Source of the DNA: JBNJEM01 sp051745935
GTDB taxonomy: Bacteria > Planctomycetota > Planctomycetia > Pirellulales > Pirellulaceae
NCBI GenBank assembly: GCA_051745935.1
Contig: JBNJEM010000338.1
Coordinates: forward strand, 1-8,394
Reading direction: 5' to 3'
DNA: 8,394 bases
The position numbers and the translations under genes are program-made. The first letter of the stretch is position 1. Every line of letters starts with the position of its first letter. The notes under the pieces were generated by a model that saw nothing but the letters and a program-made list of their open reading frames with translations, was not told the DNA's origin and searched no databases. Shown here one piece after another: positions 1 to 6,031 of this stretch.

Positions 1-93
1 GTGAGATCTGCGGACACCAGATCAAGTACGATTTCGTACTTGAAAAGACGGGCCTGGAGACCCGTCCTACATATACTGTTTGCAACGTTAGGG
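1..93 (+). mobile_element. Partial copy (right half) of a MITE-like palindromic element
   Basis: This stretch aligns without gaps to 5383-5475, matching at 90 of 93 positions (differences at 9, 37 and 78). It contains the right-hand GACGGG/CCCGTC hairpin (47-66), an internal 7-bp stem with an ATTT loop at about 24-41 that is perfect here but has one mismatch in the other copy, and the terminal TTGCAACGTTAGGG at 80-93. It begins exactly at the right arm of the element's central GTGAGATC hairpin because the window starts there. If the copy is complete, its left end lies about 97 bp before the window. No coding sequence is expected here. Confidence 0.85.
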
Positions 94-304
94 TATACTT
101 CAGGCGGTTGGATTTTTCCGGGTGGAAAGCTGCCCGACGCAAGCCGTCCTCCGGTTGGTCGGAGTCGCGGCGGAGAAAGTCACCCGCGACCGGTATAACA
201 GCGAGCAGTTTTCCACCTGCACCTCGTTCGGAATCTCCAGCCTGGACAACCAGGAAGGGGTGTATTACCTGGACAACGTGACATTGGATATCGACTCTGG
301 CTGA
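92..304 (+). pseudogene. Possible C-terminal remnant of a secreted beta-sandwich (carbohydrate-binding-like) protein
   Basis: The frame ending at the TGA 302-304 reads ...TCTSFGISSLDNQEG followed by VYYLDNVTLDIDSG. The pattern 'GVYYLDNVTLDI' resembles the last strands of jelly-roll carbohydrate-binding or LamG-like domains of extracellular proteins, which often end in a 'Y-x-D-N/D-V' strand. A GTG at 122 could act as a start, but the frame stays open upstream into the end of the palindromic element at 93, and the first 40 or so residues do not look like a domain. I read this as the tail of a gene cut off by the element or decayed. Its last 40 bases overlap the 3' end of the convergent GH10-like gene. 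A chance open frame is the alternative. Confidence 0.3.
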
Positions 305-2085
305 GCGTGGCTGAGTTCCTGTTTCGCCACGCGTCCATCGTGTGAAACCGTCACCTGGTATTCTCCCAGGAACCCCCTGGTCCGGAATACGCCATCCTTG
401 TTGGTGACGCCTTCCACATCGGTCCACCACGTGTCCCGGACCAGGTCCAGCCAGGCTTCGCCCGCGGGTTTAAGGGACCAGTCTTTCCGCCAGAGAGCGG
501 CCGATGGACGCCAGTGACGCCCTTCCCAAAAGCCCCACATGACAATGGCTTCAATCGACGGATGGCTGAAGGCGATGGTCATGATGTCCCGCAGGTAATC
601 AGCCTGGAGTTGTTCATCCGGCCCGCATTCCACGTCGAACTCGGTCAATTGCATTTGGCAACCGAATTTGTCGAAGGATTCGACGCGGGCGAAGACTTGT
701 TCCGGATGAGGCAGTTTCTCAGCTTGAAAATGCCCCATGAAACCAATCCCGTCCGGCTTGGCCCCCAGGGTGGTCAGGTCCTCGATGACTTCCTGGTAGG
801 CTTCGATCCGATCACCGTCGCCGACCAGTATTTGGCCTTCATTGACCCACATCTCCGCGTGCGGCACCCATTCTCGGCCTTTCTTGATCATATCGGCGTA
901 TACGCTGTTGCCGCCACACACCTCGTCGAACCGAGTGCCGCCGAACTCCGCCACGATATGATTGATCGCATCCCATTCCTGGACGCGTTTTCCCGCCCAC
1001 TTCGCTTTCTTTTCGGCATGCCGCCATAGGGCCGCCAACAGCTTTTCCGGCTGATCGACCAGCTCAACCGGCTTGTTCCGCGCTTGGATCGGAGCCCACA
1101 TGAGATAGTGGCCGCGAACTTCGATGTCACGTTCATTCAGCCAATTCAACGCAGCATCCAGCCGCTGTCTTCTTTCCATCCGCTGCTGCTCCGAGCCCCG
1201 GCTCCAGTTCTGCCAGCGGAAGCCGGACTCGGTAGGCGCTTTTGTGAAGTACCTTTCGAACAGTTGCCGATACTTGCGTCCGTCCTTGTCCTGCCGGGCG
1301 AACGCACTTGGATTGAGAACGCAACCGAAATCGAATTGATGCCGCCGCATCGTGACCGACACGCGCGCCCCCGAGACGGGATCTCCCGATTCTCCCCTGA
1401 CACGAACCACGAGCTCGCCTTGACGATGCTTTCTTATGCGATCTTTCGCGGCCTTGCGCCACGCCGCGTCAGGTTCACGTCCTTCGTAGGTACTTCTCAT
1501 GTATGGCAGATCCTCCAGATCGACGGCGCGCTCATAATTGATGACCTGGAAGTCGCCGATTTCGATGCATTGGGGCGCGAAGCCAAGGTGGATGGCGATT
1601 TGGTGTTCGCCGTCGGCCCGCCGCTGTTGGGCCCGTCCGGGAATCACGCAGTGTTGCCACTCATCCCCAACGGACACCTTCCGGCTGGCGATATTCTCGT
1701 GTGGCGCCCTGTTTCGTTCCAGCATGGCCGCCGCTGTTCCCTGCCCGGATTCACTTTCACTGGTGACGGTACGCATCCAGAAACTGATCAGGATCACATC
1801 GCCTTTGGCAATGTTACCGCGCGTATCCGCGTGAACAACAACGCCCCACTGGTTGTCCGGACGGCGCGTCGATCTTACGCGAACGGCCTTCTGGAAATGC
1901 ATGTCCTTTACTTCGACGACATTCTTTTCAGCCTCTGGATCGCCGGCGTTGCCAAGGCGAGTCACCTCGGGGAAGGGGCCGGCCAACATGCCCGTTCCGC
2001 CGCTGGGTATTTCATATCCGGAGGAAGGATCGTGGAGAAAAAACAGCATCACAACAAGGGTCAGGATAGCGCGGGTCGATTTCAT
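265..2085 (-). CDS. Secreted GH10-like (xylanase-family) glycoside hydrolase with altered active site
   Basis: The predicted protein has 606 residues. It starts MKSTRAILTLVVMLFFLHDPSSG, a signal peptide of about 23 residues, which is why I prefer the ATG at 2085 over the longer frame beginning at 2199. Residues about 45-180 look like a beta-sandwich carbohydrate-binding module; residues 223-255 carry the strand preceding GH10 domains (HQFDFG at 249-254); residues about 255-550 form the GH10 barrel; residues 553-606 form a small C-terminal beta domain. Visible GH10 landmarks are RGHYLMW (H326, W330), WDAINH (371-376), LTEFDVE with the nucleophile E482, and MWGFW (W517). The acid/base glutamate after Asn is His376, 106 residues before E482, the same spacing as the catalytic pair E127/E233 of Cellulomonas fimi Cex. 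The Lys and second His of the Cex glycone pocket also appear as R290 and A331. GH10 enzymes cut beta-1,4-xylan; this one may have a different activity or only bind glycan. It is transcribed away from everything else in the window. The ribosome site is weak (AAGACGAAG). Confidence 0.85.
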   Translation of the reverse strand: MKSTRAILTLVVMLFFLHDPSSGYEIPSGGTGMLAGPFPEVTRLGNAGDPEAEKNVVEVKDMHFQKAVRVRSTRRPDNQWGVVVHADTRGNIAKGDVILISFWMRTVTSESESGQGTAAAMLERNRAPHENIASRKVSVGDEWQHCVIPGRAQQRRADGEHQIAIHLGFAPQCIEIGDFQVINYERAVDLEDLPYMRSTYEGREPDAAWRKAAKDRIRKHRQGELVVRVRGESGDPVSGARVSVTMRRHQFDFGCVLNPSAFARQDKDGRKYRQLFERYFTKAPTESGFRWQNWSRGSEQQRMERRQRLDAALNWLNERDIEVRGHYLMWAPIQARNKPVELVDQPEKLLAALWRHAEKKAKWAGKRVQEWDAINHIVAEFGGTRFDEVCGGNSVYADMIKKGREWVPHAEMWVNEGQILVGDGDRIEAYQEVIEDLTTLGAKPDGIGFMGHFQAEKLPHPEQVFARVESFDKFGCQMQLTEFDVECGPDEQLQADYLRDIMTIAFSHPSIEAIVMWGFWEGRHWRPSAALWRKDWSLKPAGEAWLDLVRDTWWTDVEGVTNKDGVFRTRGFLGEYQVTVSHDGRVAKQELSHAQPESISNVTLSR

Positions 2086-2241
2086 GATTCTTCGTCTTTC
2101 AATGTAAGCCTGGCACGCGACGATATCGGGTTCCGCTTCAAGGCTCGCTGCCTTTCCATCGTCCAACCTACGGCAGGGCCGCCAACCAAATAGGGACACC
2201 GCACAGGGATGGCGCGCTCCCGTTGGTCGCTCACGTCAAGG

Positions 2242-2262
2242 ATGCGCGCACCGTGCGCGCAT
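2242..2262. repeat. Perfect 9-bp inverted repeat with 3-bp centre
   Basis: ATGCGCGCA (2242-2250), CCG, TGCGCGCAT (2254-2262). It lies about 160 bp upstream of the GH10-like start codon, so it could be an operator for that gene or an isolated hairpin. No T-tract follows on either strand, so a Rho-independent terminator is unlikely. Its function is unknown. Confidence 0.5.
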
Positions 2263-2355
2263 GTTACACCCGTAATCGTTCACGGGCAAGAGACTGGTAT
2301 CCCCCATGCTCGCACTTCCGTCGCATATCTTCAAGGAAGGTTTTTGAAGGTGCAA

Positions 2356-2471
2356 ATGCCACGGGCTTGTCCCGTGGTCCGTTACGTTCCACGCTACCGA
2401 CCGCCAGCAGTGGTGTGTCTGACCGGTGTGTAGCGGCAAGCGTGAACCACCACGGGACAAGCCCGTGGCAT
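2356..2471. repeat. REPIN-like inverted pair of CCACGGG palindromes
   Basis: Two 23-bp arms (2356-2378 and 2449-2471) are perfect reverse complements. Each arm is itself a hairpin: CCACGGG, a 5-nt CTTGT/ACAAG loop, CCCGTGG. The 70-bp spacer adds further pairing close to the arms, for example CACGCT (2390-2395) with AGCGTG (2439-2444). Two REP-type palindromes in inverted orientation around a short spacer is the layout called REPIN. It lies wholly in intergenic DNA. No transposase is in the window. Confidence 0.7.
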
Positions 2472-3060
2472 CCATGGGGGCCTTGCGTGTCCAAGCCGTG
2501 GGGCAGCGCTCGTGAACGGCTACCTACACCCTAAGACTCTAACCCTTCGCGCGATGGCGTGCAATGGATCGATCATGAATGTCGTGTTTCGGTCGCTCCC
2601 GCCCCGCGATAAAATCCGAGATGTCATAATGAAGCCCACGTATGGCAGCGCGGACCCACGGATGAAAAAAGACCTCCAGAATCACTCAAAAAACAGAGGG
2701 TCTCGCCGTTCCCCCCGCTTTCAAAACGTGTATCTGTTTGGTTGCGCAGCGCCACTTCCCCACCGGCCCGTGCCGCGCCCATCCCAGACGGGCAAAGTGT
2801 TACGGGAGTTCGAGGAAGCCATTGCCGTGCCGTGTTCTCAAAGGGACTGTTGGAAGGTACAATTCGTGAACACCGGAGCTAGCGTGAGATTAACGTCGAA
2901 ATGCCAAAGAGCCGGTTGACAGGGAATCGTGCCGTGTCTCGCCAGATGCACGGCTGTCAAGCTGGAAAGCCCGACGTACGCCAATCGGTTGAACAGTGAC
3001 AACCATTTAGAGTTCCTGCCATCGAAAGGGTTCTGGAGTCGGGAGCCAGGTCTGGTTACC

Positions 3061-3441
3061 GGCTGGGTTCACGAGAACACAACCTGGAAAACCTTTAAAC
3101 ATTGCTGCGGGGCCGCCGAACCGTTCATGTCGCATTTCAGAAACTGTGGATTCGACATCGTGAATCCCGTCCAGTGTTCGGCGGCCAACATGGATCCCCG
3201 ACAGTTGAAAGAGAAATACGGCGACCGGTTGACGTTTTGGGGCGGCGGGGTGGACACCCGAAAGACACTTCCCTTCGGAACTCCCGCGCAAGTTCGCCGC
3301 GAGGTGCTGGAACGCTGTGAGGTATTCTCGCCGGGTGGTGGTGTTGTCTTTAATGCCATACACAACGCTCTTGCTAATTCGCCACGTGACAATCTAGTGG
3401 CCATGATAGACGCAGTCAAGGAATTCAACGGAGACAAGTAA
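3061..3441 (+). pseudogene. 5'-truncated uroporphyrinogen decarboxylase/corrinoid methyltransferase-family gene (C-terminal remnant)
   Basis: The frame that stays open from 2929 acquires clear family similarity only at GWVHENTTWKTFKHCCG, which starts at 3061. From there to the TAA at 3439-3441 it reads like the C-terminal third of URO-D/MtaA/CmuA-type proteins: the HxC metal-site motif (KHCCG), FDIVNPVQCSAANMDP, LTFWGGGVDTRKTLPFGTP, PGGGVVFNAIHN and a final VAMIDAVKEFNG. Family members usually have about 350-420 residues; about 127 remain here and the N-terminal part of the barrel is absent. The 44 codons between the first possible start (2929) and 3061 do not resemble the family. The remaining frame has no stops, so the truncation is recent or the segment is kept because it carries the ribosome site of the next gene. 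The TAA is followed directly by the ATG of the nitroreductase. Confidence 0.75.
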
Positions 3442-4044
3442 ATGGATACCATTCAAGCCATCAAGACTCGGCGGGCCGTGAAGCACTACGATCCGAACCA
3501 TCGAATGTCGGAAGAGGAGATTGAGGAATTGCTTTCCCTGGCGATTCTGTCTCCCACCGCCTTCAATATTCAAAACTGGCGATTCGTCGTTGTTCGCGAC
3601 CCGCGGCTTCGCAAACGGATTCGGGAGGTGGCATGGGATCAGGCACAGGTGACGGACGCCTCCTTGCTGATTGTGTTGTGCGCGGATACTAAATCGTGGG
3701 AGAAGGAGCCTGGCCGGTACTGGGCGGGGGCCCCGCGGGAAGTGCAAGACTTTCTGCTTCCTGCAATCGATCAATACTATCGCGGGCACGAGGGCGTTCA
3801 GCGCGACGAAGGCATGCGGTCTTGCGGCATCGCCGCGCAAACGTTGATGCTCGCCGCGCGAACTCTCGGATACGATTCCTGCCCCATGGACGGTTTTGAT
3901 TATGACGCGGTGGGGAAGCTGATTCATTTGCCCCCGGACCACGTCGTCGCCATGTTCGTGGCCATTGGCAAACCGACCAAGGAGGCTTGGCCGCGCCCCG
4001 GTCAAGTTCCCCTCTCGGAAGTGGTTATCGAAAACACATTTTGA
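3442..4044 (+). CDS. Nitroreductase-family FMN oxidoreductase
   Basis: The protein has 200 residues, a normal length for the family. Signatures are the N-terminal KTRRAVKHYD (8-17, phosphate contacts to FMN), SPTAFNIQNW (37-46, the SPT-x-x-N-x-Q-x-W flavin-binding motif), the helix GIAAQTLMLAARTLGYDSC (129-147), and the C-terminal VAMFVAIGKPT (169-179) followed by RPGQVPLSEVV (185-195). Such proteins are dimeric flavoproteins that use NAD(P)H to reduce nitro compounds, quinones or enones; the substrate cannot be told from sequence. The ATG follows directly after the TAA of the URO-D remnant, and a GGAG at about 3430-3433 inside that remnant is a good ribosome site, so translation was probably coupled. 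No predicted signal peptide; cytoplasmic. Confidence 0.9.
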   Translation: MDTIQAIKTRRAVKHYDPNHRMSEEEIEELLSLAILSPTAFNIQNWRFVVVRDPRLRKRIREVAWDQAQVTDASLLIVLCADTKSWEKEPGRYWAGAPREVQDFLLPAIDQYYRGHEGVQRDEGMRSCGIAAQTLMLAARTLGYDSCPMDGFDYDAVGKLIHLPPDHVVAMFVAIGKPTKEAWPRPGQVPLSEVVIENTF

Positions 4045-4045
4045 C

Positions 4046-4074
4046 TCGAAGTGCAAGCGTTTCGCGCGCTTCGA
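4046..4074. terminator. Possible hairpin after the nitroreductase gene
   Basis: TCGAAGTGC (4046-4054) pairs with GCGCTTCGA (4066-4074), nine pairs including one G-T, around an 11-nt loop. It starts two bases after the stop codon, a typical terminator place, but no T-tract follows, so it may instead be a transcript-stabilising hairpin. Confidence 0.3.
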
Positions 4075-4137
4075 ACGGCCCAGACGCTTACCGTTTGAGA
4101 TTCCGAGATCCCTGACAACCGACAGTCGGATCGCGAC

Positions 4138-5163
4138 ATGGCATATCTGATAGGCACGGACGAAGCTGGATATGGTCCGAATTTAGGGCCATTGGCGATG
4201 GCGGGCACGCTGTGGCGAGTTCCGGAGGGCGTGGACGGCCAGCGGCTGTACGAGCTGTTGCCGGGCATATGCGCGCCGGGCGTGCGCAACCTCCAGCACG
4301 AAGCAACCCGGCACGAAGCAACCCGGCAGGAAGCAACCCGACAGGAAGCAACATTGTGCATTGGGGACTCGAAATCGCTCTACCGCGCCGCTAGCGGGCT
4401 TGGGGCCTTGGAGCGAGGCGTGTTCGCGGCAATGGCCGCCGCCAGCGGCGAGGGGCGGACGTGGTTTCCCGGCACGTGGCGCGAGCTGCTCGTGGGATGC
4501 GACAAAGCGTGTACCGGGGTGCTGGAGACGGTCCCCTGGTACAGTGATTTCGAGGGCTCGATTCCCGTTGCTGCTTCGGCCGGGGCCATTGCGTCGGGCC
4601 AACGCGTATTGCGCGAGGCTCTGGCGGCGAGCCACGTGGAGCTGGTAGCGATCCGCGTCCGGTTGGTTTTTCCCGAGGAATTCAACCACCGGGTCCGGGC
4701 GTGCGGCAGCAAAGGAGGCGCGCTCTCCGTGTGGATGCTGGAGTTGGTTGAGCGGTTATTGCAGCCCATTACAACCGGCAAGGTCTTGCTGCAGAGTGAT
4801 AAACACGGCGGCCGCAATCGATATGGGCCCCTGTTGCAGCAGGTGTTTCCGGACTACCTGATCGAAATCCGCGAGGAAACCCGTCGTCAAAGTTCCTATT
4901 GTTGGGGGCCGCCCTCGCGGCGCGTCGAAGCTCAATTCGTGGCCAAAGGCGAACGATTTCTCCCTGCCGCTCTGGCGTCCATGTTCTCGAAGTACCTGCG
5001 GGAACTGGCCATGCGGGCGTTCAACGAGTTTTGGCAACAGCACGTTTTCAAGCTTCGGCCCACCGCCGGCTACCCGGTCGACGCGAAACGGTTTCGCCAA
5101 GAGATTCAGGCCAAGCAGCGAGAGCTTGGTATCAGTGATCGGGTGTTATGGCGAGACCGATAG
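4138..5163 (+). CDS. RNase HII-like protein (RNase H fold) with an internal pentapeptide repeat
   Basis: The protein has 341 residues. LIGTDEAGYGPNLGPLAMAG (4-23) matches the start of RNase HII ('G-x-DEAGRGP-x-GP'), giving D8 and E9 as first catalytic residues. GDSKSLY (76-82) corresponds to the 'DSK-x-L' motif; LLQSDKHGGRNRYGPLL contains D221, a probable third acidic residue; LASMFSKYLREL resembles 'S-I-I-A-K-V-x-R-D'; PTAGYPVDAKRF with D315 resembles the 'GYGT-x-x-H' end. It is far longer than the usual 200 or so residues of RNase HII, so it is best called a family relative, possibly acting on RNA in RNA-DNA hybrids. Residues 54-73 are HEATR HEATR QEATR QEATL, encoded by a 15-bp tandem repeat placed just before the DSK motif, probably in a surface loop. 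The ATG at 4138 has no strong ribosome site but begins directly at the conserved motif. It probably has its own promoter, 93 bp after the nitroreductase. Confidence 0.75.
   Translation: MAYLIGTDEAGYGPNLGPLAMAGTLWRVPEGVDGQRLYELLPGICAPGVRNLQHEATRHEATRQEATRQEATLCIGDSKSLYRAASGLGALERGVFAAMAAASGEGRTWFPGTWRELLVGCDKACTGVLETVPWYSDFEGSIPVAASAGAIASGQRVLREALAASHVELVAIRVRLVFPEEFNHRVRACGSKGGALSVWMLELVERLLQPITTGKVLLQSDKHGGRNRYGPLLQQVFPDYLIEIREETRRQSSYCWGPPSRRVEAQFVAKGERFLPAALASMFSKYLRELAMRAFNEFWQQHVFKLRPTAGYPVDAKRFRQEIQAKQRELGISDRVLWRDR
4297..4356 (+). repeat. In-frame 15-bp tandem repeat, four units
   Basis: Units start at 4297, 4312, 4327 and 4342. Units 1 and 2 are identical (CACGAAGCAACCCGG), unit 3 differs at two positions (CAGGAAGCAACCCGA), and unit 4 keeps CAGGAAGCAAC before diverging. 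It encodes HEATR/QEATR in the RNase HII-like protein. The unit is a multiple of three, so copy-number changes keep the frame. Confidence 0.9.
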
Positions 5164-5165
5164 CC

Positions 5166-5184
5166 GGCCAACGAGTCTTTGGCC
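5166..5184 (+). terminator. Possible terminator hairpin after the RNase HII-like gene
   Basis: GGCCAA (5166-5171) and TTGGCC (5179-5184) form a perfect 6-bp stem with a 7-nt loop, three bases after the TAG stop. It is followed only by TTCC, so if it terminates it is weak. A 9-bp direct repeat CATGCTGTC follows at about 5191-5211. Confidence 0.35.
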
Positions 5185-5284
5185 TTCCATCATGCTGTCC
5201 GACATGCTGTCGGTTTCCCGCTAGCACTTTCCTTCAAGCATGGCGGCGAGCGTTGTGTCTGGCTTTTATTCGCCCACGTCTCAA

Positions 5285-5475
5285 CCCTATTGTTGCAGAA
5301 AGACGGCGTAGGACGGGTCTCCAGGCCCGTCCTTTACAGCACATAAATGTCTTTTTGCGGTTGTTTGAAGATCTCACATTTCGTGAGATCCGCGGACACC
5401 AGATCAAGTACGATTTCGCACTTGAAAAGACGGGCCTGGAGACCCGTCCTACATATACTTTTTGCAACGTTAGGG
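5285..5475. mobile_element. Complete 191-bp MITE-like palindromic element with 4-bp target duplication
   Basis: The ends form 47-bp inverted repeats (5285-5331 and 5429-5475) that match at 39 positions. The outer ends are CCCTA...TAGGG, and the inner 24 bp (5308-5331 against 5429-5452) are perfectly complementary. Each inner arm also folds on itself (GGACGGG with CCCGTCC at 5311-5317 and 5326-5332). In the middle is a perfect 8-bp hairpin, GATCTCAC (5370-5377) with GTGAGATC (5383-5390). The element is flanked by TCAA on both sides (5281-5284 and 5476-5479), which fits a target duplication. The right 93 bp recur at 1-93 with 97% identity. It encodes no protein, so it must be moved in trans by a transposase not present here; its family is unknown to me. 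It lies 121 bp after the RNase HII-like gene. Confidence 0.85.
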
Positions 5476-6031
5476 TCAACACGGTATCTCCCTATCCCAA
5501 TCGCGTCAGATTTTTGCTCTTGTCGTATTTGTTTAATCCGTGTATCACCGTGGGACAATGCCGTGGATGGGTGACGGCAGCGCTGTTCTCCGCGGCGGCC
5601 TGCCTGCCAGGTACCAAAAGACAAGCGTGAAGCTGAGTGGTGTATCGACAAGGGCGATGCAACCCACGAGGACGGAGTCCGCGCTGAGATGGGGCCATAC
5701 GCGTCGCAATAGGAGTTGTTCGCGGCGAGTCCGACCGACGGGAGGACGGTCCGCGAAGGGAACCGGAAGAGCTTGACGAACAGGGACATGGTGGGAATGG
5801 CTGCCGGTGTATCGTGCTGAGAATTCCGGGATTTGGTCAAGTGCGGGGGTGGCGGGATTTTCGTCGTCTGCTGCGTTGCCTTTGGTTCGCCATCGGGTCG
5901 TTCCCGGCTGGTCCCTTTGGTCCTTGTTTCAACACGGAGTGGACGCAAGGCGCGGCGGAATCGGTTGTACGTTCGGAATTCTTGATCATTGCACCTTGAA
6001 AGTGGGTCCCGCGCCGGCGGATTGTTCAAAC
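5476..6031. other. Intergenic region before wzm
   Basis: About 550 bp between the MITE-like element and the permease gene. A possible decayed gene lies on the minus strand at 5545-5789 (separate entry). The plus-strand frame of the permease remains open upstream to 5807, but the extra 75 residues show no family similarity and I treat them as untranslated. The wzm promoter should lie here; I could not find a convincing -35/-10 pair. Confidence 0.5.
5545..5789 (-). pseudogene. Possible decayed YceK/YidQ-like lipoprotein gene
   Basis: One minus-strand frame reads ...WPHLSADSVLVGCIALVDTPLSFTLVFWYLAG and stops at 5545-5547. 'ALVDTPLSF' resembles the conserved 'DLPFSLVxDTLLLP' of YceK/YidQ small lipoproteins. 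The segment that would precede it, including AYG near the family's 'YPGV/YGGV' position, is in another frame that starts with ATG at 5789 (MSLFVKLFRFPSRTVLPSVG), so a frameshift is needed. The usual 'DTLLLP' after the motif and the lipobox are not recognisable. The match is short, so chance similarity is a real possibility. Confidence 0.25.

Larger units (their letters stand above)
2086..3060. other. Long stretch without a convincing gene
   Basis: This region separates the GH10-like gene from the URO-D remnant. It contains the 9-bp palindrome at 2242-2262 and the REPIN-like inverted pair at 2356-2471. The longest plus-strand frame (2512-2919, 135 codons) has no recognisable domain, is rich in Arg, Pro and Ser, and has no ribosome site, so I do not call it. 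I looked here for the missing N-terminal half of the URO-D-family protein and recognised none of it. A promoter for the GH10-like gene must lie in 2086-2250 on the minus strand, but no clear -35/-10 pair stands out. Confidence 0.6.

Noticed and set aside
1084..2193. 369-codon plus-strand open frame
   Set aside because: It is antisense to the GH10-like gene, has no recognisable domain, and arises from the GC-rich codon pattern of the opposite strand. The same applies to 514-1029.
2512..2919. 135-codon plus-strand open frame before the URO-D remnant
   Set aside because: No domain, no ribosome site, irregular composition, and no resemblance to the missing URO-D N-terminus.
2916..2921. TTGACA as a -35 box for the URO-D/nitroreductase unit
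   Set aside because: The sequence about 17 bases further on (TCGCCA) is not a -10 box.
3394..4056. 220-codon minus-strand open frame
   Set aside because: Shadow of the nitroreductase gene, whose protein has clear family motifs.
4297..4356. CRISPR-like or regulatory repeat array
   Set aside because: The units are contiguous 15-mers without spacers and lie in frame inside a gene, so this is a coding tandem repeat.
5500..5800. Structured RNA or group II intron fragment
   Set aside because: Some short hairpins are present, but there is no domain V-like motif, no intron boundary and no reverse transcriptase.
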